This document shows positions 44,837 to 56,024 of a stretch of 64,000 nucleotides of DNA, one piece after another. The stretch's first letter is position 1. The number at the start of each line of letters is the position of its first letter. The DNA is taken from NCBI GenBank assembly GCA_024180945.1, contig JAKSGN010000033.1:1240001-1304000 (forward strand), given 5' to 3'. Below the pieces are notes generated by a model. The model saw only the letters and a list, made by a program, of their open reading frames with translations, made no database searches and was not told the origin of the DNA. The translations under genes and the position numbers were made by a program. This DNA comes from Macrophomina tecta (Eukaryota > Ascomycota > Dothideomycetes > Botryosphaeriales > Botryosphaeriaceae).

Positions 44837-47800
44837 CTACAACCCCAGCCTAAACGTCGCCACCTCAAATGCCCTCAACTCAATCTCTGCACCCCCATCC
44901 TCAATCACCAACTCCTCGCCATCATCCTCAAGCAAGTTCGTCTTCCAAACCTTCTTGACCGGAACCTTACCCCACTCGATCCGACCCCTCGCCCTGCCAC
45001 CAAGCGAGTCATAAACGCGCAGAATGACGCTCCTGCCCGACCGCTTGGGCAAATCGCCGCGGGAAACATCGTCATCGTCCTCGCCACGCTTAACCGTATC
45101 GAGTACGAGAGCATCAGAGCCAACAACCTTGAACGTTGAGAGGAGGCCTGCGATGACGGAGGGGTCTGGGTGCGAGCGGTACTTGAGCGGGTGGTTGAAA
45201 TTGAACGCGGTGCGGACGGTAGTGGCACCGACGGGCCCGGAGTGGGGAAGGATTGCATAGCGAATGCGATGGGAGCCCATGTCCGCGTGAGCATCAGGCG
45301 CCTTGGGGGCGCGAAGGAGGGAGAGGCGCATGAGGTTCCCACAGGTGGCAAAGCCATACTTGGAGTCGTTCAAGATGGAGACGCCGTAGCCGGATTCGGA
45401 CAGATCCGCCCATTTGTGGCAGCAAACCTCGAACTTGGCCATATCCCACGTAGTATTGTAGTGCGTTGGGCGACGGACGATGCCGAATTGCGTTTCGTAG
45501 GATGCCTCCTGGTTCACGATGTCGACGGGGAACTCAACCTTCAGGAACTTCATCGACTCGTGCCACTCGACTTCGCTTTCCATTTCGATATACGAAGGCA
45601 GGTCGTTGACTGTTGCGGAGAGGCTAATGGTCGTCTTCACCCAGCTCTTATCGCTGATCTTGGTCTCCGTGACCACACTGACGCGCTGCGGGCCGGTCTC
45701 TGCGATCGTCCATTTGTTGGGCTTGAGCTCCTGGCGGGAATCTAGATGGTAGACTTCAACATCCCAAGCTTGCCAGTAAAGCGGCTTGTCATCAAATATG
45801 ACGAGTTGGTTCGCCTTCTGACCCTTGGGGACGATCTCACGCTTAGCCGCAAGGTCGAAAAGGGAAGTGATGACGCCTTCCGCGATTTCCACACGATACT
45901 GGCTGTTAGTGAGCTGGTAGACGTCCTTCCTGATCTCTTTTATAGAGACAGTCGACTCTAGTGTAGCAGGCTTCACGCTGAGGATGCCTGTGTTGCCTTG
46001 TGCTACAGCATATGATGAGTTGGGAAGCTTAGCAATCTCAGTGCGCGCCCAAGGAAGAGTATTGAGAGCAACCAGCTTGTTGTCAGGGTTCGTCTCGTCG
46101 TCAAAGCCAAGGGCACTCAAAGCATCTGAAAGGAGCTTTTCGCCGGTCTGGAAGACCTTTTCGTACAGCTGATAATTGTCAGCGATGGTTGCAATTAAGC
46201 TCGCACATCTAACTTACCTCGTCCGAATCATCATAGCACATTTCGATGGAGCTTCCGGGCAAGCAATCATGGAACTGGCAAAGAAGAGTTGCCTCCCACA
46301 TATCATCAATGGACTCTTTCGGGTACTTGTACGATGATTTCTCGCCCTTGACGAGATCCTTGATGCTAGCGAGCGTGGCCAAATACTCGATGTCGTGCAG
46401 CAGGATTTCCGAAGAACGGTTGTTCCGCTTGTTGTTCGCCTGCGTCGTATAGGTACCACGGTGCAGCTCAAAGTACAATTCGCCATACCAGGTCACAAAC
46501 TCAGTCCCTTCTTCGGCCTTCTTCTCCAGCGCTTCGAAGAAATCGTCCACGGAACTACCCATCTTGACCCGCGGCAGAAGGCCAACGTTGTCACTGACGC
46601 CACGGCAACGCCTCAGCTTCTCAATGTGCTCCCAGGTAGGGCCACCACCACCATCGCCCTTGCCGAAAACGAGGAGAGAAGTGGCATCCTGGTCAAGAGA
46701 TTTGTGCTGAGTTACGCTGCGCTTGACATCACCAAAATGCGCCTCGGCAGTGTAGGTCTCTGCGGGAGCCATGTGGCAGATGACTTGGCTGCCGTCCAAA
46801 GAAACCCAGTTGAAGGTGGTGTGCGGGAAGTTGTTTATGTTGTTCCAGCTCAGCTTCTGGGTGAAGAACCTGCTCATACCAGCTAGTCTGCAGATTTGGG
46901 GGAGCTGTGTGGAATATCCGAATGTATCGGGGAGCCAAAAAGTCTTGCACCTCTGTCCAAAGTGGCTCTCAAAGAAACGTTGGCCATACACGAATTGACG
47001 CACCAAGGACTCTCCGCTAGGCATGTTGGTATCGTGCTCGACCCAACTGCCACCGATAGGCTGGAACCTTCCCTCCTTGACCTTGGCCTTGACTCGGTCG
47101 TAAACAGAGGGGTACAGCTGCTCAAGCCACTTGTACTGCTGAGCCTGTGAGCAACAGAAGCGCAGCTCCGGATAACGGTCCATCAGATCGCATTGGTTGG
47201 ACCACGAGCGAGCAACCTTGCGCTTAGTCTCGGCCCACGGCCAAAGCCAACAGGTGTCGATGTGGCAATGACCGATACCACTGACAATCGCTTCCTGGGG
47301 CCCATCGTACACGGCAGCCGAGTCCACCTTATCACCAAGATACTTCTTGGCAATCTTGCGGGCTTGCTTGATGGACTCAGGGCTGCCATTTCCGGCAATG
47401 AAGGTATCCATGATGGAGTTGCATATCTGAAGCGCCTGGTGCGACTCCCAAGAGTCTCCGGGGAATTCTCGCGCGCAATCTACGACGAATGAGCAATTGA
47501 TCGTAAGATTGGAATGAACCACGTACCTCCGATGATCCAGAAGTCAATGTAGAGGGCACGGGCGTCCAGGTTGATTGCGACAATATCAGCCTTGCTCAAT
47601 TGGAAGTACTTGTTTGGATCAGGAGGCTGGATAGAGTCGCCTCCTGGAGCATTGCCGAACATGCCATTGCATGCCATCTCAATGTAGAAGACATGCTCCT
47701 TGCCATCCCTGTAGCTATGCGGCAATATCCACTCGGTGCGCTCACCACCACCTGTCAGTCCATGCACGGGGTTGCCGTCCTCAGTCCAGATAAGGCCCTC

Positions 47801-48257
47801 GTTGTTGGCATCCCAGTGGAACTCGAGATGGTCCTTGTGGCGCAGATTGTCGGGCACGGTCAGATGGACGCGGAACCAATGGGTTGACCAGCTGGGCCCG
47901 AACCACTCGCCGATGGCCGAGGGACGGAAGTCGTGCCTTGTGGCTTCCTTGAAGGTGGGACGGGTGAGATTGGGCGGCGAGTACACGTAAAGCTTGACGT
48001 TATCGCCGCCGGAAGCACGGCCTTCGGTGATCTTGCTGAGCAGGCGGCAGTACAGTCAGTGGTGGCAAGGAGCGGAGATGGGCTCAATGGGGGACGTACG
48101 GCAGAAGTCCCTTGGACTCGTACTGGCCACCAGAGGTAAACTGACGAAGGCGATCGAGGTAGATCTTGTGGATCTGCTTGCCGACGGGGCCAGCCGCAAG
48201 CTTGGGGTACTCCTTCTGGGGAGCCATTCTGGAGGGAAGCTTGGTTTCGCCGCCCAT
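44837..48257 (-). CDS. AMS1: Vacuolar/cytosolic class II alpha-mannosidase (GH38)
   Basis: Four exons on the minus strand: 48257-48100, 48035-47527, 47479-46218 and 46168-44837, giving 1086 aa, the usual length of Ams1. A second in-frame Met lies 10 residues in, so the start could be at 48227. The N-terminal domain includes [20 protein letters not shown]. The GH38 catalytic domain has [20 protein letters not shown] (zinc ligands His295 and Asp297) and [16 protein letters not shown] with the nucleophile Asp407. [17 protein letters not shown] carries another metal-site His. A beta-rich C-terminal domain ends ATFRLGL. There is no signal peptide, which fits the yeast enzyme that reaches the vacuole by the Cvt/selective autophagy route. 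Role: trims free oligosaccharides and glycoprotein mannose. Confidence 0.96.
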
Positions 48258-48985
48258 GATGTTGGAGGCGGAGGGTAGTCGGACGGGCAGTAGAAGAGCT
48301 CCTTGTGTTTCCAGAGAACGGGAGCTCGGGGGGGTTAGCTGCGGCAGCTTACATGTCCTTGCAGCTTGCCAATCGCACTAGCGGGAGCTTGGATCCCAAA
48401 CCCCGCTCAGCTAACCCCGGACCGCCATTCCAGGGGTCACCAGACGCACAGTGCCTTGCTCCGCCCTGCTCCGTGCACGTCATGCCACCGTATGCATTCA
48501 TCAGCCTTGATCATTTGCTTTCACCAGCTGCCCGATTGATACATTGGAGAAAAGCCAGAAGGAAACTCAGTCATTCGACCGACTGAGCAGCCCTGTGGGA
48601 CCGCCCCTAACTAGCATGCTCTTCCTGGCAGCGGTAGCACACGTAGAATGTAGAGTAGGGAACAGCCTGGAATTACTCCGTGTACGTTCCCCAGGCCACT
48701 CCTCATGATGCTCCGTCAGAAGCCACCTGGTGCAACAGGCAGGCGGATGTATAAAACGAAGTCGCGCAACCTTTGGGTGGTATGGGAAAGCGTGCACAGT
48801 GAATTATTGCTTTCGCCAATGCTGCAACCTTGCAGCTTCTCTAAGTAGTCAGACCAGCCCATTCGTAACATCTCGGTATCCATCGCGAGTAAAACCGCTC
48901 ATTTCTAACGCCGTACCACAAGCTCCCCGTCATGCTGTCTACCGTTCCACCTGCCTTCGCTTCAGTCGGCGAAGATTATCCAACT
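48258..48985. other. Intergenic region AMS1-SNX4
   Basis: 728 bp between two minus-strand genes: the AMS1 promoter on the left and the SNX4 3' UTR on the right. I see no TATA box and no coding signal. Confidence 0.4.
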
Positions 48986-50361
48986 CTAAGCGGCAGTGGC
49001 TTGGGCTTGAGCTTGATCCTTTTGTTCCCGTTCCATCTGTTCTAGGAATACTTCCCATGTCTCCGCAGTACTTGCGAAGAAGTCGATATGGGCATCCGCC
49101 AGGTCTCCTAACGTATCCTTGAATTCCAGCGCCTTGATGCGCTCAAAGTCCGCAACCTCCTTGACCGTCTGCTCGTCGAACGCCTCTGATGTTCTCTTTG
49201 CATTCTCCACCTCACGCGTTAGACGCTCGATCTGTAGCTCAAGCTTGCGGACGCGGTCGCGTCTGCTCTGCTCGTGATCCACGCCACGGATGTCCTCCAC
49301 CTTGGCACGCAAGAATCCCGACGCGCCGAGCGCGGCTGTGCTTGATGCACTGGCGAGCGTGTCGCGGTCTGCCGCGGCCTTTGTCAAGTAGTCTGTCAAG
49401 CTTTCGAAATCCAATTGCTTGTTCTCGCGCGTCTTTAGAAGCGCCTTGACCGCGTCGATGTAGGCGTCCATGTCCCGGAGAGATCCTAGGTAGTCATGTT
49501 CGGTATGGTTGTGCAGACCGCGGAGACCTTGGCTCGTCGTCTCAACACTCGTGGCGAAACTAGTGAGCGATTGTTCAACACCCGGCTCCAGTGCGACCAG
49601 CTTCTGGCATTGCGCGGCAAGATCGGCGTAGTCGGTTGTTAGATCGCCTTGCCGCCGCGCCACGCGCGCCACGACTTTTTCAACTAAGCCAAGGTCCTCA
49701 TCCAGCTTGTCTGCTCGGTCGCGCACGTCCAGGAAGCGCTTGTCCGGCTTGTGAACCTTGCTGAAGGCGCCCATGAGCGTGTCCGTGAAGCTGTCAAACA
49801 CCCCAGCCGTGCCTTGATCCCCACTAGCGCCGCTGAGGCTGCGCGTTGGCCGTGATCGCATTGTCTGGTTCCAGTCGCTGCTTTCAAGGAATAGTAGAAG
49901 GATTGCAGAGCGCCGGAGGACCGGATGCTGCGTCAAGCGCTTGAGGAAACGACGCAGCGAGCTCGCTCGTCGTTGCGTAAAGTCCGGACCGAAGCGGTCT
50001 CCTCGCACGTATTCCATCTTGTGCTTGTCAGGCAGCGGAGGTACGGCGCATTGCGGGTATTCCTTGCTCAGCGTCTTCCAGAGAAAGACGAAGTCAGTGA
50101 AGCGCCTCCGCACGCTGAACTCAGGCCGTTGGAAGGACTGGAAGTCGCTCTGTAGGAAGGCAGAGGGTGTCAGCCAGCATCCTGCTCTCCTCATGTCCCT
50201 TGCAAAGACATCACGCGCGCCACCTGGGAGAAGCGAAGGGAAGACCCTACCCGAGTAGTGACGAGGTATGATATATAGGCATCCTTGGTGCCATCGTTCT
50301 CTTTCTGCGGCTTATCCACAGTGCAGTCGAGAACGCCCTCGCTGAAGTCTGTGTCGGCCAT
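48986..50361 (-). CDS. SNX4: Sorting nexin 4 (Snx4/Atg24), PX-BAR protein
   Basis: Two exons on the minus strand: 50361-50251 and 50149-48986, separated by a 101-nt GTAGGG...TACAG intron; 424 aa. The start MADTDFSEGVLDCTVDKPQK runs into DAYISYLVTTR, joined to SDFQSFQRPEFSVRRRFTDF. The latter is the PX domain with the RRRF phosphoinositide-contact motif, followed by DRFGPDFTQRRASSLRRFL. From about residue 165 a BAR domain of long helices follows (FDSFTDTLMGAFSKVHKPDK to the end). Known role: binds PI3P on endosomes with Snx41/Snx42, recycles SNAREs such as Snc1, and acts in selective autophagy including the Cvt pathway and proteaphagy. AMS1, a Cvt cargo in yeast, is the next gene downstream. 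That is suggestive but probably coincidental. Confidence 0.94.
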
Positions 50362-50908
50362 GGCAAAGTCTGTGGATATGCGGCCTCTGGAAGTGGGAGG
50401 GAAGCGGATGGTGGCGTTGGTGCTTTGGGCTCTGGAGCTGGACAGCTGCAGATCCAGGGCGGGCGGGCGTGTTGTGAGGTTGGGAGTCCGTGCTTGCACG
50501 ATGACGAAGGTAACGGCCGGAGGTGCGAGCGCCCGCCCAACCACGGGAGCATCGCCCCCGGCGCTCCGGCGCGCATCAACTTTGATTGCTCGCTTTTTGG
50601 CATTGCGTTTCTGCCGGAGTTTTTGCAGAGTTGGTTCGCGATTCAACCGTCTGTTCGGGCCGCACTGTTGCAAAAGCCAATCGATCACAGTGGGAGACGA
50701 TGTCTCGTACGACCGCAGCTTGTTGGTAGAGCTTGAAATTCTACACAGCCCATAATTGAGCTCCCTAAAGCAATCGGAAACGACGGGATGATATGTGCAA
50801 AGCCAGCGCGTCTTAACGGCGGCGGGTACCCTAACGCCAAAAACTCCGGGCTTCCAGATATTACATTTGCCATGAAGCAATCCGTCTGAGCCCTGATTCT
50901 GTTCGCGC
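50362..50908. other. Intergenic region SNX4-adenylate kinase
   Basis: 547 bp between two minus-strand genes: the SNX4 promoter and the adenylate-kinase 3' UTR. Nothing else is recognised. Confidence 0.4.
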
Positions 50909-51767
50909 CTATGCTCCGAACCTTTTCTCAAATTCTCTAAATAGTCGAGGACTGATTTCGTCGCTCGAATTGCCCTGCACTTCCCAAAGGACACCCTTCT
51001 TGTCGTAGTGCTCGAGCAGAGGAGCACTGGTTTCCTCGAATTTCTTGAGCCGTGCAAGCCAAACCTCTGGGCTGTCGTCTGCGCGCCTCGTCAACTGCTC
51101 GCCGGTGATGTCGTCCTGGCCCGGGACCTTCGGGGGGTTGAATGTGGTATTGTAGACTCTCCCGGAAGGTTCATGCACCCATCGGTTGCAGATGCGATCG
51201 AGGATTACTTCGACCGGCGTCTTGAGATTGACCACCAGGTTGATAGGTATAATGTCGTCGATCTGCTTCGCTTGGCATGCGGTGCGCGGAAAGCCGTCGA
51301 GAATGAAAGAAGCCGAGGGAGAGTCTGAATAGCTGAATTTGGACGTATTGAACGGCGAAGGAATGAAGACGTCGTCCACGCTGTCGAGCGGGATCTCGGC
51401 ATCTGGCGCAGCGAAATTGACATGGTACGGCCTTACGGTGTCCGGAACAAGCCAACCACGAGTGTTGAGTTCGTTGACGATCAGGCGAACCATCATTGTG
51501 TCTGGCACGAGCGCGCCAGTCTTCATCTTCATCTCAGCCTGGATACCTATTGCGCGATTGATATTAGAGGGTGCTCTCGGCAGCGCAGGATCGAGGCGAC
51601 GAACCCAAAGGCGTGCGGTTGCGCACGTTGTTGCGCAAGAGGTCGCCGGAACTGATGGAGCTTAGCTGAGGAAAGCGCTTCATGAGTCGCTCTGACTGCG
51701 TGCCTTTGCCTACGCCGGGGGCGCCGACGAGAATGACGCGCGCAGCTCTGGTGAGGTCCCGGATCAT
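50909..51767 (-). CDS. ADK2: Mitochondrial GTP:AMP phosphotransferase (adenylate kinase 3 type)
   Basis: Two exons on the minus strand: 51767-51605 and 51546-50909, with a 58-nt GTTCGT...AATAG intron; 266 aa. The P-loop [10 protein letters not shown] lies at residues 15-24. It is followed by [17 protein letters not shown] joined to [15 protein letters not shown], the AMP-binding region. [14 protein letters not shown] is the second NMP motif. The LID is the long form ([20 protein letters not shown] then [20 protein letters not shown]), lacking the four-Cys zinc site. Known role: AMP + GTP to ADP + GDP in the mitochondrial matrix, salvaging GTP made by the TCA cycle. The N-terminus is short and basic, and the frame stays open upstream to an ATG near 52073. 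I prefer 51767 because it fits the family start [15 protein letters not shown]. Confidence 0.94.
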
Positions 51768-53310
51768 GGCGAAAGTTGGGGCTGGTGGTCTAGTATTACA
51801 AGGCGCGTGTTGAATGCTGGATGCGACCGGGGCAGGAGAGGTTGAAGGCGTCGAGCCTTCGGAAAAGAAAAATAGCAAGCAGTGTTCAGAGAAGCATAGC
51901 GGCCGAGGTAGAAGCAGGATATAGAATAGGCTACACGGGACGAGGAGAACGGAGGAGCTCGGCGCACGAAAGAGAGAGACACTAAAGACAGTCGCGCAAG
52001 CCGTCAGCAACGGACTTCGGGTGGGGAAAGCATTCGTTGAGCTCCAGTCAACCGAGGGCACCCGGCGAGTCATGCGCTGGGACACCTTCTCGGATAATCA
52101 CCGACCTGCCATTGACCAGCGCATGCAAGGAGCTTCGAGCGCCGGAGCTTCCTGGACTGGATGTGCTTGCTGATGGGGTGATTGCACGTGAGCAAGTTGA
52201 CGCAGCCATCCGCACGCGGCCTTGCTCTCTGTTTCTCGAACAGATCCGCGCAGATAAGGCAGAGTGATTCAACTCCGCACACGTGCTTTTCAACATCCAC
52301 CAGCTACCTATGCTTCGCAACCATGACATCCTGAACATGCATGAATACCAGCGGAGATCGTTTGCTAGTATTCATCCCTGTCAATAGCCACTTTCCTGAG
52401 CCTTGTGATTGTACCAAGACTCGTCTACTTTTGGGCGAGCTGGCGATCACCAGTTCCCAGCTACTGATCTAACTTGAAGGCACCACGTCAAATGAAATGG
52501 GCTGCTGTGCCGTACCACGTGAGCCTATCAGGCTGGGCAACACAAGTTTGGACAGTCGGTGGCAATGAATTAGCGTGCGACCCCCTGATCGGACAAATCA
52601 TTGCCGCCAAGTGTCCGACCTCCAGAGCCGCTCAGCAATATTGATAAGTGTTTATTCGGTTCCAAGCACAAAGTGCGCCTTCCAACAAGCGCGGGGTGCA
52701 TCCAGTCGGGTTTCTTTCTTGCCGTTTCCCTTCAGGAACCGCTGTCTAGCTTGCAGGGCCCGCCTCAGGGCCTTGGGCAGGATGGAACGCAACGTCTCTT
52801 TGTTCCCTGTATCCACATCCAAGGGAAAGATCTCTAGCTCGGGAGCGTCGTCCAGTGGTACAAGAAAGCCAGGCGTTCCATTCACGAGTGCAAGGAGCCA
52901 CTTGGAGGCAGTGCAAGCGCTGACCGGCGCCTTACGAACTCCGACATCGCCCGGCTGTGTGCACATGTCAGCGGCCAGCAGCGGCGGCCACGCTGGCGCC
53001 AGCCCCATCGCCCCTCGCCCCATTCGGCAGCGTTTTCTGTTCGGCGTTCGGGGGTTGCGGCGGGCGCGTTCCAGAAGCGTGACGAAGCAGCCAAGCCCCA
53101 GTTCCCCTGCCGCCGATCCTCACTGCTTACCGGAATTTGCTGCTTAGCTGCCGCTGACGACCTGCAAACGTTGAAGCACCGCCGACAACGTCGCATTCTT
53201 CCCATCCATCACCACTGCTTCCAACGCCCCTAACACCCCTTCCACCCTCCCTGACCGTCCATTTTCTCTGTCGCCGCTGTCGCTCTCTTCCCGTCTGAGC
53301 TGCGCTCAGC
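51768..53310. other. Divergent intergenic region adenylate kinase/LETM1
   Basis: About 1.54 kb between divergent genes. The left end is pyrimidine-rich on the minus strand, fitting an adenylate-kinase leader. A pyrimidine-rich tract at 53195-53300 precedes LETM1. One weak minus-strand frame at 52652-53023 is listed separately. Confidence 0.4.
52652..53023 (-). CDS. Weak hypothetical ORF, 123 aa
   Basis: An uninterrupted minus-strand frame of 123 codons. Its last 80 residues read like a soluble protein (KWLLALVNGTPGFLVPLDDA, then PELEIFPLDVDTGNKETLRS and ILPKALRRALQARQRFL) with fungal-like codon use. The first 30 residues are Ala/Pro/Trp-rich and less convincing, so the true start may be the Met near residue 20. 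No family is recognised. The opposite strand is also open, which weakens the case. Confidence 0.25.
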   Translation of the reverse strand: MGRGAMGLAPAWPPLLAADMCTQPGDVGVRKAPVSACTASKWLLALVNGTPGFLVPLDDAPELEIFPLDVDTGNKETLRSILPKALRRALQARQRFLKGNGKKETRLDAPRACWKAHFVLGTE

Positions 53311-55060
53311 ATGTCTTTCAACCGCTCCGCCACCAGGGTGACGCCAATCCTCCTGAGAGGCGCCTCAAGGACTCCGCGCAGGATCCCCAGATCGCTGCCC
53401 CGCGAGATCTCAGCAATCGCCATCCTCATCCCCAGACACGGCTATGCTACAGACACCTCGACGTCCTCTCAGTCGGGCGGCAACTTCCCTCCTCCCGGCT
53501 TCAATGCCGAAGAGGCGAAAAAGCCCCTTCCCAAGGAAGCCCAGCAGAACCCGCAGTCCAACAAGTCAGCATTGAAATCCAACGTTGACAAGGACGCCAT
53601 CAGCGTTGAGATACCCAGGGACGGGCCCACGGTCCACCCCAAGACCGATGCCGCCGAGGCGCAAAGCCTGACTGAGCTGGCTGCGGAGAAGGCGACTGCG
53701 GACAAAGCAGGACAGAAGAAGCTTTCCAAGAAGACGGAGGAACAAAAAAATCTCACTATTTGGGAGAAGGTCAAGAAGGAAGCCAACCACTACTGGGATG
53801 GCACGAAGCTCCTTGCGACCGAGGTCAAGATCAGCTCTAAGCTTGCCCTGAAGATGGCGGCGGGCTATGAGCTCACCCGCCGCGAGACCAGACAGGTACG
53901 GTTTTCTCGCGAGCTCTCAATAACTTGCACTAGCTCATCCGCGCACAGCTCCGCCGTACTGTCCAAGACCTTGGCCGCCTCGTGCCCTTTTCTGTCTTCG
54001 TACTCGTTCCCTTTGCCGAACTTCTCCTGCCTGTTGCTTTGAAGTTGTTCCCCAATATGCTTCCTAGCACCTACGAGGGCCAGAAGTCCAAGGACAACAA
54101 GATGACCAGCTTGCGCACAACTCGGAAAGAAGTCAGCGACTTCCTGCGCCAGACATTGCAGGAAGGCGGGCTGCCCGTCAGCGCTGCGAATGCTCAGCGC
54201 GAAGAGTTTACCGAGTTCTTCCGCAAGGTAAGTTACACACCCCGCGACATGTTTTGCAGGATCAAGTATTGACAGGCAACCAGATTCGTAGCACTGGTGA
54301 GGAGCCGACACAAGCCGACGTCATCAAGGTCTGCAAGATCTTCAAGGATGATTTGACCCTGGACAACCTCTCTCGCCCACAACTCGTTGGTATCTGCAGG
54401 TACCTTGGCCTTAACACGTTCGGTACCGACAATATCCTTCGCTACCAGATCCGCCACCGCATGCGCCAGATCAAGCGTGATGACAAGATGATCTTCATCG
54501 AGGGCGTGGATTCGCTCTCAGTCCCCGAACTTCAGAACGCATGCGCGAGTCGTGGTCTTCGTACGCACGGCGTGAGTCCCGCTCGCCTTCGGGAGGATCT
54601 TCAAATGTGGCTAGATCTCCGTCTCAAGTACGGTGTCCCGTCGACGCTCCTCGTCCTGAGTAATGCGTTCATGTACGGCCAGGGTAAGGAGACGGAGATG
54701 GAGACTTTGGTTGATGCCCTCAAAGCTGTTCTTTCCAGCATCCCTGAGGAGCTCTTCCACGAGATCGAGCTTGAAGTACATACTGCCGAGGGCGCTGCCA
54801 CGAACAAGCAGCGTCTTGAGGTTCTGAAGGAGCAGCAGGAACTCATTGAGGAGGAGAACGAGCAGAATGACAGCAGCAGGCCAGCGTTGGCGTCCTCTAC
54901 GCCGAAGGACGACAAGGACATCGATGAAAAGGAGGATGTCGTGTCTGAGGAAAAGCAACAGGTGCAGGCGCAAGCTGAGCAGCCCAAGGGAAAGGATACC
55001 GCTGCGGAGAAGCAGAATACCGAAGCCAAGAAAGCTGAGCAGGAAGCTGAGAAGGTTTAA
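53311..55060 (+). CDS. MDM38: Mitochondrial LETM1/Mdm38 family protein
   Basis: Three exons: 53311-53895, 53934-54227 and 54284-55060, giving 551 aa. The first intron is only 38 nt. The N-terminus MSFNRSATRVTPILLRGASR is a basic mitochondrial presequence. NLTIWEKVKKEANHYWDGTK then LLATEVKISSKLALKMAAGY and ELTRRETRQ joined to LIRAQLRRTVQDLGRLVPFS opens the LETM1 core. The single inner-membrane segment is FSVFVLVPFAELLLPVALKL (about residues 214-233), with its conserved prolines. The matrix part includes RHRMRQIKRDDKMIFIEGVD and LREDLQMWLDLRLKYGVPST, the ribosome-binding-like domain. The C-terminus is a charged coiled coil. Known role: K+/H+ (or Ca2+/H+) exchange and mitochondrial ribosome association at the inner membrane. 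Confidence 0.95.
53896..53933 (+). other. 38-nt minimal intron in MDM38
   Basis: Starts GTACGG, has AATAAC as a possible branch site and ends CACTAG. Removing it joins TRRETRQ to LIRAQLRR in phase 0, which fits the family. It is the shortest intron I place in the window. Confidence 0.75.
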
Positions 55061-56024
55061 GTGCCCTTCTCTTTGTACATTAGACACTATAGACATTAGC
55101 TCTGCTCAATTATAGAAGGCTATCGACATATTCCATTTACCCTACCGATCTGTGTTCCTATATAGCGTCTGGACGTCGGCGCTTGGGGCATTGAGCGGGG
55201 GTGAGCTAGCGCTCGTACTCAAAATCATCACTTTCCCGTGCGCTTTCTCTTACCTCTTTGTGACTGACAGAGTCGGCAATAGCTGTGGAGCTTTCGAGAG
55301 CCCTCCGGAGCTGACTGTTTTGGTGGTTGGAAGAGACCAGATGCGATGTCCGGTCCGCTATACGTTGTGCAGCTTGACCCCAGGGAGAGGCGAAGTCCAT
55401 GTGGCAGCACGTGTGCAGGAGGAAATGTGTTATGATGTTTCCGTTTGTACCCAATGGACAGTTTTCTCAAAGCGACAGCCATGTCCCGGCCATCATCAGG
55501 CGAAGTGTGTTAGGGAGACGTGTCTGAGGTGTACGCAGACCCGTCGCAAAAACAGTCTGAAAGCAAGCTATCCACAATTCCTTAAGAGAATAAAATCCGC
55601 TAGTGCTATGTGTGGCAGCGTGTCGGCTTTCGTAAGCGACTGGTGGGGTGCTGTTGCATGGCGACTATTGGTGACGTTGACCGGCCAAGCAGAATCGCAA
55701 CACCACGGCCGCCGCCGCACCGTGAGTCCGATTGCACGCCGCAAACACCTCAGGGCTGCTCACTAACAGACAGAGCAGAATCACCAATGTACCAGGCGAC
55801 TTCCAGCTACCCTCACGCCGCCTCTGAAGACTTGAATGCCGCCTACGGCTTCAGTCACTCCGTCCAGTCCCCATCCAGTCTCATCCCACTTGGGCTTCAC
55901 TCCCAGTTCGTTTCCCTGACAACTCTTACTAAACACTCATTGTCGCTGTTGCCTATATAGAGGCTCCCGCACTCCCGCCACCCCCACTCTTTTTCTTCAC
56001 CCTTTCGCGTTCATACCCGCTCTC
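55061..56024. other. Intergenic region after LETM1
   Basis: About 0.96 kb: the LETM1 3' UTR and the promoter of the next plus-strand gene, including a TATA box at 55954-55960. Frames over 55150-55770 are not protein-like. Confidence 0.4.
55954..55960 (+). promoter_or_regulatory. TATA box before the membrane orphan
   Basis: TATATAG lies 65-71 bp upstream of the ATG at 56025. It is followed by a C/T-rich tract, a good core-promoter arrangement that implies a short leader. Confidence 0.5.

Noticed and set aside
51768..52073. N-terminal extension of the adenylate kinase to an upstream Met
   Set aside because: The extension is hydrophobic and Ser/Pro-rich. The family start lies at 51767, and the upstream sequence looks like a pyrimidine-rich leader.
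52843..52915. tRNA-like start (GTCGTCCAGTGGTACAAG)
   Set aside because: It resembles an A box, but no B box (GGTTCGANNCC) follows and no acceptor-stem pairing is visible.
52575..53147. 190-codon plus-strand frame before LETM1
   Set aside because: Ser/Arg/Pro-rich with no motif. The opposite frame at 52652-53023 reads slightly better and even that is weak.
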